From: Methylophilaceae bacterium UBA7525
GTDB lineage: Bacteria; Pseudomonadota; Gammaproteobacteria; Burkholderiales; Methylophilaceae
DNA length: 9,579 bases
Reading direction: 5' to 3'
Assembly (NCBI GenBank): GCA_002479405.1
Contig: DLMX01000099.1
Span: forward strand, 1 to 9,579
Within the stretch, counting starts at the first letter, position 1. The number at the start of each line of letters is the position of its first letter. Both the position numbers and the translations under genes were made by a program. Below, piece after piece: positions 1 to 4,671 of this stretch. Under the pieces are notes generated by a model. It ran no database searches, was not told the DNA's origin, and worked only from the letters and a program-made list of their open reading frames with translations.

Positions 1-759
1 CATCGCCATGCGGGCGAAGGTGATGCGAACATCATGCGCCGTCTTGATCGGGTCCGGCTTGCCATCGACGCCTTCCGGGTTGACGTAGATCAGGCCCATC
101 ATGACGGCTGCCAGCGGGTTTTCCAGATCGCGTTCGCCGGAGTAGCGGCTGCCTTCGCTGCCGCTGGGTGCCAGCCATTCTTTTTCCGAGCCCCAGTAGA
201 TATCCTTTTCCGGATGCCAGATGTCTTCGCGGCCGAAGGCGAAACCGAAGGTCTTGAGGCCCATGGATTCATAGGCGACGGTGCCGGCGAGGATGATGAG
301 GTCGGCCCAGCTGATCTTGTTGCCGTATTTTTTCTTGATCGGCCACAGCAGGCGGCGTGCCTTGTCCAGGTTGGCATTGTCCGGCCAGCTGTTGATTGGC
401 GCGAAGCGCTGGTTACCGGTACCTGCACCACCGCGGCCGTCAGCGACGCGGTAGGTACCGGCGGCGTGCCAGGCCATGCGTATCATCAGGCCACCGTAGT
501 GACCCCAGTCCGCAGGCCACCATTCCTGGCTGTCAGTCATCAGTGCCTTGAGGTCTTGCTTGAGCGCATCGAAATCGAGTTTTTTGACTTCTTCGCGGTA
601 GTTAAAGTCCGCGCCCAGCGGATTGGTCTTGCTGTCGTGTTGATGCAGGATGTCGAGGTTCAGGGCCTTGGGCCACCATTCCATCAGGGATGAACCGGCG
701 GCGGTGTTGGCGCCATGCATGACCGGGCATTTGCCGGCCGGGGGCGTTTTGTTTTCCAT
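1..759 (-). CDS. katG: Catalase-peroxidase KatG, N-terminal part (253 codons, cut by window edge)
   Basis: Bifunctional haem catalase-peroxidase that removes hydrogen peroxide. The visible 253 residues match the N-terminal domain of the family, which is normally about 720-750 residues. The distal haem pocket is intact: Arg94, Trp97 and His98 lie in the RMAWHAAGTYR motif. Tyr225 (GLIYVNPEG) and Met251 (FARMAM) are positioned to form the Met-Tyr-Trp covalent adduct needed for catalase activity. The proximal His lies beyond the window. The start ATG at 759 follows AAGGAG (complement of 767-772) with a 7-base gap. There is no signal peptide, so the protein is cytoplasmic. A 24-codon ORF ends 37 bases upstream on the same strand and may share its transcript. 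An OxyR-like site farther upstream suggests peroxide induction. Family assignment is very secure; the regulation is inferred. Confidence 0.97.
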   Translation of the reverse strand, partial: MENKTPPAGKCPVMHGANTAAGSSLMEWWPKALNLDILHQHDSKTNPLGADFNYREEVKKLDFDALKQDLKALMTDSQEWWPADWGHYGGLMIRMAWHAAGTYRVADGRGGAGTGNQRFAPINSWPDNANLDKARRLLWPIKKKYGNKISWADLIILAGTVAYESMGLKTFGFAFGREDIWHPEKDIYWGSEKEWLAPSGSEGSRYSGERDLENPLAAVMMGLIYVNPEGVDGKPDPIKTAHDVRITFARMAM

Positions 760-796
760 GGTTAAGCTCCTTCTATCGTATGGGTTGTTCGTGCCC

Positions 797-871
797 TTAG
801 TGGCTGATTCCATAATTGGCCAGATAATCCAGCAAGCGCTGGTTCAAAACAGTTTTTCTGAAGTGATGCAT
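797..871 (-). CDS. Candidate 24-residue small protein or leader peptide upstream of katG
   Basis: Not recognised. The frame starts at ATG 871, begins MHHFRKTV, ends NYGISH and stops with TAA. It is preceded by AGGAG (complement of 877-881) five bases before the ATG, as good a ribosome binding site as that of katG. It ends 37 bases before the katG start, and both lie downstream of the same candidate promoter, so co-transcription is likely. The middle (about residues 5-20, RKTVLNQRLLDYLANY) could form a short amphipathic helix. There is no run of one amino acid suggesting an attenuator and no signal peptide. It could be a real small protein, a translated leader affecting katG expression, or a chance ORF; the strong ribosome binding site favours translation. 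Confidence 0.45.
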   Translation of the reverse strand: MHHFRKTVLNQRLLDYLANYGISH

Positions 872-900
872 GATGTCTCCTGATGTCATGAAGTGAGACC

Positions 901-929
901 ATCATAGAGCGTATGGATTTATTGATAAA
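901..929 (-). promoter_or_regulatory. Candidate sigma-70 promoter for the small ORF and katG
   Basis: On the minus strand a TATGAT -10 element (complement of 901-906, 5 of 6 consensus bases) lies 17 bases downstream of a weak -35, TTTATC (complement of 924-929, 3 of 6). Transcription would start near 894, leaving a leader of roughly 20 bases before the small ORF. A weak -35 next to an upstream activator box is common at activated promoters. The region is AT-rich, so chance matches are likely. Confidence 0.35.
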
Positions 930-966
930 ATTGATTGTTAATATCTAATAGATAGTAATTATTAAT
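930..966. promoter_or_regulatory. OxyR-like binding site upstream of katG
   Basis: The 37-base OxyR pattern has four tetrads (ATAG, CTAT, ATAG, CTAT) spaced by seven bases. On the plus strand this stretch reads ATTG-N7-ATAT-N7-ATAG-N7-TAAT. Counting the conserved inner bases as well, 14 of 20 informative positions match. The box abuts the candidate -35, where OxyR contacts RNA polymerase at activated promoters. OxyR control of katG is well known in Proteobacteria. The AT-rich background makes this a moderate call. Confidence 0.35.
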
Positions 967-969
967 TAA

Positions 970-982
970 CATGTGATACATG
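970..982. repeat. Short inverted repeat CATGT-GAT-ACATG
   Basis: Perfect 5-base arms around a 3-base centre, in the control region between katG and the divergent exported-protein gene. A possible operator, but too short to assign to a regulator. Confidence 0.3.
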
Positions 983-991
983 GCTTTCATG

Positions 992-1002
992 GATAAGTTA
1001 TC
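992..1002. repeat. Short inverted repeat GATAA-G-TTATC
   Basis: Perfect 5-base arms with a single central base, ten bases beyond the previous inverted repeat. It could be part of an operator for either divergent gene. From 1003 to 1106 I found no convincing promoter for the gene at 1120. Confidence 0.25.
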
Positions 1003-1119
1003 AACATCTTGCCGGTTACAAGCTGTTGAGTAGCAGTGGCCGTGTCTCATGCTGCAATGGTGAATCTCTGCGTCCGCTGGCATACTAAATACTAATTGAC
1101 AGCCAAAGAGGAATTGCTC

Positions 1120-1641
1120 ATGACCAGCCAGAAGATTACATTGCGCAGCCTGCGAAGCCTGGCATTGGTGAGCGGGCTATCGTTTTCCGTGCTGGCGTAT
1201 TCTGTAACCTCACTGCCCGATACGGCATGTGCACAGGAAATTCGCCGGCAAAGCGAACGGAATGGCGTGGTGCGCCTTGCAGTGCATGAGTTCGAAACGG
1301 GGAAATATGATCTGGCGATGCTCTTCGGAGAACAGGCACCGGAAGTCAAACGCATAAGCTTTTCCGGCAGCGAAACCGCATGTGCCTATCAGCCGCTGGT
1401 GCTGCAACGGGGCGGCGATTGGGGCTGGCACATGATCTGGCAGGAACCCGGCAAGGGTTTGTTTTATGCGCGCATGGATGGTGATGCCTGGGTATCCTCA
1501 CCCAAGAAGCGTATTGCCGACCAGCTTGTGCAGCAGGTCGAGTTCCAGTCGAATGGTCAGCAGTTGGGCATATCCTGGCAGGATGAAACTGGCCAGCAGT
1601 TCAGCCTGCGTTCGGCCGATGAAGGCCGGAGCTGGGATTAA
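1120..1641 (+). CDS. Small exported protein with beta-propeller-like repeats and terminal Asp box (173 aa)
   Basis: Function unknown. The ATG at 1120 is chosen because AGAGGA (1107-1112) lies at the right distance; an in-frame TTG at 1096 lacks such a site. Residues 1-38 form a signal peptide: basic Lys5 to Arg12, a hydrophobic core at about 14-29, and ACA-Q at 36-39 as a likely signal peptidase I site. There is no proper lipobox. Two stretches resemble each other, 103-124 (HMIWQE, LFYAR, DGDAW) and about 149-172 (GISWQD, FSLRS, EGRSW), like blades of sialidase/BNR propellers. The second ends in a perfect Asp box, S-x-D-x-G-x-S-W (165-172), one residue before the stop. Such folds usually need six to eight blades, so the protein is unusually short or truncated. 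Probably periplasmic. It converges on mrpG with overlapping stop codons. Confidence 0.8.
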   Translation: MTSQKITLRSLRSLALVSGLSFSVLAYSVTSLPDTACAQEIRRQSERNGVVRLAVHEFETGKYDLAMLFGEQAPEVKRISFSGSETACAYQPLVLQRGGDWGWHMIWQEPGKGLFYARMDGDAWVSSPKKRIADQLVQQVEFQSNGQQLGISWQDETGQQFSLRSADEGRSWD

Positions 1642-1645
1642 TCCC
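1634..1645. repeat. 12-bp perfect palindrome carrying both convergent stop codons
   Basis: GGGATTAATCCC is its own reverse complement. Its central TTAA supplies TAA to the plus-strand exported-protein gene (1639-1641) and TAA to mrpG on the minus strand (1640-1638). No spacer exists between the two genes and no T-rich intrinsic terminator is visible at the junction. Confidence 0.7.
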
Positions 1646-1961
1646 TGGGTTCTGATTCATTGTCCGGTTTGTGCGCGATGTGCAGTGCGGCTTTGCACAG
1701 CAGGTGCGCGCTGACTGGTGCGGTGATGAAGAGGAACATGGTGGCCGCGATCTCGTGCAGGCTGATGCCTGGGTCGTTCACGCTGAAATAGATGGCGGAT
1801 GCGATGACCATGGCGCCGACGCCCAGCGTCGTCGTTTTGGTCGGGCCGTGCAGGCGCATGAAGAAATCCGGCAGACGCGCAAGTCCGATCGAACCCAGCA
1901 GGGTAAAGCTGGCGCCGACCAGGATCAGTAATGCAATCAGGGTTTCGGTCCAGATGCTCAT
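1638..1961 (-). CDS. mrpG: Mrp-type cation/proton antiporter subunit G (107 aa)
   Basis: Small integral-membrane subunit of the multi-subunit Mrp (Mnh/Pha) antiporter. Three hydrophobic segments lie at about 7-28, 45-62 and 70-92. The conserved loop RLPDFFMRLHGPTKTTTLG (about 29-47) is diagnostic. Length is typical for the family. The start ATG overlaps the mrpF stop by four bases (ATGA), implying translational coupling. It is the last gene of the operon. Its stop codon is interlocked with that of the convergent exported-protein gene, so the operon transcript must end inside or beyond that gene, antisense to it. The G subunit has no known catalytic residues but is required for assembly in studied Mrp systems. 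Confidence 0.94.
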   Translation of the reverse strand: MSIWTETLIALLILVGASFTLLGSIGLARLPDFFMRLHGPTKTTTLGVGAMVIASAIYFSVNDPGISLHEIAATMFLFITAPVSAHLLCKAALHIAHKPDNESEPRD

Positions 1962-2227
1962 TCTATGATATTCCCCCGCAGCAGATATTTGGAAAGCGCC
2001 ACGGTGCCGACGAAGCCCATGATGGCGATCAGCAGCGCGGATTCGAAATAGGCCGAATTGCTGGTGTTGATGCCGAGCAGCACCAGCAGGGCGATGGTGT
2101 TGATGTAAAGCGTGTCCAGTGCCAAGATGCGGTCAGTGGCGTCCGGGCCGCGTACCATACGGTACAAACTCAGCACCATGGCCAGCGCGATCATGGCAAA
2201 GGCGATCTGGATGACGGCGTTCAGCAT
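1958..2227 (-). CDS. mrpF: Mrp-type cation/proton antiporter subunit F (89 aa)
   Basis: Three-helix membrane subunit of the Mrp complex, of normal length. It carries the family signature RMVRGPDATDRILALDTL (about 23-40), which includes Asp32 and Asp38; an Asp in this motif is reported as important for antiport in Bacillus MrpF. Hydrophobic segments lie at about 4-22, 40-55 and 61-80. A strong AAGGAG sits nine bases before the ATG inside the end of mrpE, and the start overlaps the mrpE stop by seven bases. The end overlaps mrpG by four bases (ATGA). Confidence 0.95.
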   Translation of the reverse strand: MLNAVIQIAFAMIALAMVLSLYRMVRGPDATDRILALDTLYINTIALLVLLGINTSNSAYFESALLIAIMGFVGTVALSKYLLRGNIIE

Positions 2228-2709
2228 GAGAATATCTCCTTCAACGGTTGCTCGTAGCGCGTCTTGATGGCGCGTATCGTCGCTTCGCGATTATCTACAT
2301 TGAGCGCATGCACCTGCAACACCCAGCGGCTGCGGTCGATATCGATGGATACGGTACCCGGTGTCAGTGAGACGATGCTGGCGAGCAAAGTGCCGACGAA
2401 AGGGTCCTGCATGTCCAGCGGCACTTCGATGAAAGCCGGTTTGATCCGCCTGGTCGGACCCAGCACCAGTTTGGCGACATCGATACTGGCCAGCAGGATG
2501 TCGTAGAGGACGATACCGAACAGGCGTATGGCGGGCAGCAGTTTGACGCTGGGTGGATGCTCGGGCCAGAAGCGATGGGTCAGTAGTGGCAGGCCGATCG
2601 CCAGGATCAGCGCCAGGATGGCGTGTGCCAGCGAGGATGCATTGTTGAGCGCCATCCAGAGCAGGAAGATGGCGACGGACAGGGCCGGGTGCGGGAAATA
2701 GCGTCTCAT
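2221..2709 (-). CDS. mrpE: Mrp-type cation/proton antiporter subunit E (162 aa)
   Basis: Membrane subunit of the Mrp complex. The N-terminal half holds the hydrophobic segments (about 10-50 and 59-80). The C-terminal half is a cytoplasmic domain with the conserved block TPGTVSIDIDRSRWVLQVHAL (roughly 116-136), typical of MrpE/MnhE. Length is normal. The start is ATG 2709 with AAGGAT nine bases upstream, and it overlaps the mrpD stop as ATGA. The gene ends inside the beginning of mrpF. Frame and overlaps indicate co-translation with its neighbours. Confidence 0.95.
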   Translation of the reverse strand: MRRYFPHPALSVAIFLLWMALNNASSLAHAILALILAIGLPLLTHRFWPEHPPSVKLLPAIRLFGIVLYDILLASIDVAKLVLGPTRRIKPAFIEVPLDMQDPFVGTLLASIVSLTPGTVSIDIDRSRWVLQVHALNVDNREATIRAIKTRYEQPLKEIFSC

Positions 2710-4247
2710 GGTCTGGTCATCCTTGGAATCGCAGCATGGTCTGAAATCACCGCCTCTATGTATTGCGATGGTTCATGCAGTTGTGCAGCGGTGCGTTGGG
2801 TGAAGTCTGAAACCGGTCTGGCAAGGATCACGAGCAGGATGGAAACCGCAACCAGACCGAAGGTGGACAGATACTGGCGCCAGCTTCCAGCAGCAACTGG
2901 TCCTGCCGGTTGTTCATGAGCTTCATCTTCCTGTGGCGCTTCCCAGAACAGACGGCTGCCGGCCTTGGCCAGGGCAACCGTGGTCAGCAGCCCAGAGACA
3001 AGTATCACGGCCCAGATGGCAGCGGCCAGCGAGCTCTGGCTTGCCGCCGAGAGCAGCATCAGTTTGCCGACGAAACCGGAGAATGGCGGCAGGCCGGCAG
3101 CAGTCGCGGCCAGCAGCAAAAAACCGACCTGCAGGGTGATGCTGGAGATCTTTTCTGCCCGGAACAGGCCGTCGCCCGCACGTCCGCGTGCATCACGGAT
3201 CAGGCCCGCCAGCATGAAGAAGGCGGCACCGGCGATCGCGGATTGCACCAGATAATACAGTCCTGCAGCCGTGGCCAAGCTGTTGCCTAAAGACGGCACA
3301 ATCAGCAGTACGCCTGCGGAAGCAAGTACCAGCCAAGCGACCAGTGCCTGCAGACTTTTTGCGGTAAGGATGCCAAGTGCGGCAAAAACGATGGTTGCCA
3401 ATGCGGCAATTATCAGCCAGTCGCCGACCAGCCCTGCGGTGGCCGGTGCAGAATCAAAGGCAATCATTTGAACTCGCAGTACAGCGACGATTCCGACCTT
3501 GGTCATGATGGCGAACAGTGCCGCGACTGCCGGTCCGGCAGCCGCGTAAGCGTGCGGTAGCCAGAACGACAGCGGCAGCACCGCGGCCTTCAGCACGAAC
3601 ACGGTAATCAGCAGTGCGCCGGCAACGCGCACCAGGGCGGACTCCTCGGCAGGGATGCTTTGCAGCTGCAGCGCAATATCAGCCAGATTGAGGGTGCCAA
3701 GTGTGCCGTAGATCAGGCCGAGCGCAATGAGGAAGACGGCGGAGCCGGCAAGATTGAGCGTGACATAGGCAAAGCCTGCACGGCTTTTGTTGAGACCGCC
3801 GCCATGTGCCAGGAGGATATAGGAAGCCAGCAGCATCACTTCGAAAAACACGAACAGGTTGAAGACGTCACCTGTCAGGAACGCGCCGTTGATGCCTACC
3901 AGCTGGAGCTGGAAGATGGCATGGAAATGACGGCCTTTCTGGTCGAAGCCGGCACTGGCATAGAGCAGGGCAGCCGCTGCCAGTATCGAGGTCACCATGA
4001 GACCGAGCGCTGCCAGGCGGTCTGCGACCAGTGTGATGCCGAAGGGTGGTGTCCAGTCGCCGAGTGCGTAGCTAAGCGGGCTGCCGTTATCGGTCAGCAA
4101 CAACAGGTGAGTGGAAGCGGCCAGCAGCAGGATGGCAGCCAGCGCACTGATGCCGCGATGCAGGCATGCCTTGCGGCTGCTCAGCATCAGCAGCAACATG
4201 CTGCTGACGAAAGGTATCAGTATCGGCAGAATCGGACTATGGCTCAT
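2706..4247 (-). CDS. mrpD: Mrp-type cation/proton antiporter subunit D (513 aa)
   Basis: Large ion-translocating subunit related to NuoM/NuoN of complex I, with about 14 hydrophobic segments. Predicted proton-path residues are present: Glu136 (NLFVFFEVMLLASY), Lys220 (VFVLKAAVLPLSFWLPHAY), Lys250 (IMTKVGIVAVLR) and Lys395 (PPFSGFVGKLMLL). The start is uncertain. I chose ATG 4247 (MSHSPILPILIP), which matches the usual hydrophobic N-terminus. ATG 4262 would add MHHSI, and the frame stays open to 4367 but adds a hydrophilic stretch unlike the family. Neither ATG has a good ribosome binding site. A 10-codon frame linking mrpC and this ATG by ATGA overlaps may supply ribosomes. The stop overlaps mrpE by four bases. 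Confidence 0.94.
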   Translation of the reverse strand: MSHSPILPILIPFVSSMLLLMLSSRKACLHRGISALAAILLLAASTHLLLLTDNGSPLSYALGDWTPPFGITLVADRLAALGLMVTSILAAAALLYASAGFDQKGRHFHAIFQLQLVGINGAFLTGDVFNLFVFFEVMLLASYILLAHGGGLNKSRAGFAYVTLNLAGSAVFLIALGLIYGTLGTLNLADIALQLQSIPAEESALVRVAGALLITVFVLKAAVLPLSFWLPHAYAAAGPAVAALFAIMTKVGIVAVLRVQMIAFDSAPATAGLVGDWLIIAALATIVFAALGILTAKSLQALVAWLVLASAGVLLIVPSLGNSLATAAGLYYLVQSAIAGAAFFMLAGLIRDARGRAGDGLFRAEKISSITLQVGFLLLAATAAGLPPFSGFVGKLMLLSAASQSSLAAAIWAVILVSGLLTTVALAKAGSRLFWEAPQEDEAHEQPAGPVAAGSWRQYLSTFGLVAVSILLVILARPVSDFTQRTAAQLHEPSQYIEAVISDHAAIPRMTRP

Positions 4248-4276
4248 GATGCTGTGGTGCATAATATTCGGTTCAT
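4244..4276 (-). CDS. Candidate 10-codon relay ORF between mrpC and mrpD
   Basis: The frame MNRILCTTAS starts at an ATG that overlaps the mrpC stop (ATGA, 4273-4276) and ends at a TGA that overlaps the chosen mrpD start (ATGA, 4244-4247). Ribosomes finishing mrpC could restart here and be handed to mrpD, which lacks its own ribosome binding site. The peptide itself resembles nothing I know. It may be coincidence: the frame is only 11 codons with the stop. Confidence 0.3.
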   Translation of the reverse strand: MNRILCTTAS

Positions 4277-4671
4277 GACTGTTGTTCTTTTTGGCTGGCT
4301 GCTGGCGGTCTGCTGTCGATGGCAGCTTCGGTGGCGTTGTTATCGACAATTTCCGGCATGTCGACATGGTCGCCGCCTGACTCGGACAGGCCGCGCAAGG
4401 CGAGGGTGACGATATAGGCTGTCATGCCGAAACCGATGACAATGGCGGTCAGCACGAGTGCTTGCGGAATCGGATCGGTGTAATGGCTGGTCTCGCTGCT
4501 GATGATGGGCGGCGCGTTAACCACCAGGCGACCGCTGGCAAACAGGAACAGATTGACCGCATAGGACAGCAGCGTGAGGCCGAGAATCACCGGGAAAGTG
4601 CGGGCACGCAACATCAGATAGACGCCGCAGCTGGAGAGCAGGCCGATCGCAATGGCTAACATGGCTTCCAT
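4273..4671 (-). CDS. mrpC: Mrp-type cation/proton antiporter subunit C (132 aa)
   Basis: NuoK-like membrane subunit of the Mrp complex. Three hydrophobic segments lie at about 3-21, 28-46 and 71-93. The family signature DPIPQALVLTAIVIGFG lies in the third (about 66-82), and GLTLLSYAVNLFLF in the second. The last 40 residues form a hydrophilic, acidic tail (ESGGDHVDMPEIVDNN, then basic KEQQS). ATG 4671 shares one base with the TGA of mrpA, and GGGGAG lies about nine bases upstream within the mrpA end. A second ATG at codon 4 (4662) is possible. It is followed by mrpD after a short gap. Confidence 0.95.
   Translation of the reverse strand: MEAMLAIAIGLLSSCGVYLMLRARTFPVILGLTLLSYAVNLFLFASGRLVVNAPPIISSETSHYTDPIPQALVLTAIVIGFGMTAYIVTLALRGLSESGGDHVDMPEIVDNNATEAAIDSRPPAASQKEQQS

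Noticed and set aside
650..883. Plus-strand 77-codon frame across the katG start
   Set aside because: It overlaps the conserved KatG N-terminus and lacks a ribosome binding site; the minus-strand small ORF and katG explain the region better.
998..1006. DnaA-box-like TTATCAACA
   Set aside because: A single site with one mismatch and no neighbouring boxes or origin genes; not an origin.
1613..1628. Hairpin CGGCC-GATGAA-GGCCG near the end of the exported-protein gene
   Set aside because: Short stem inside the coding sequence and no T-run on either side, so not a credible intrinsic terminator.
3660..4409. Plus-strand 249-codon open frame opposite mrpD/mrpC
   Set aside because: It is Gln- and Ala-rich as expected from the reverse complement of membrane-protein codons, and the minus-strand genes account for the DNA fully.
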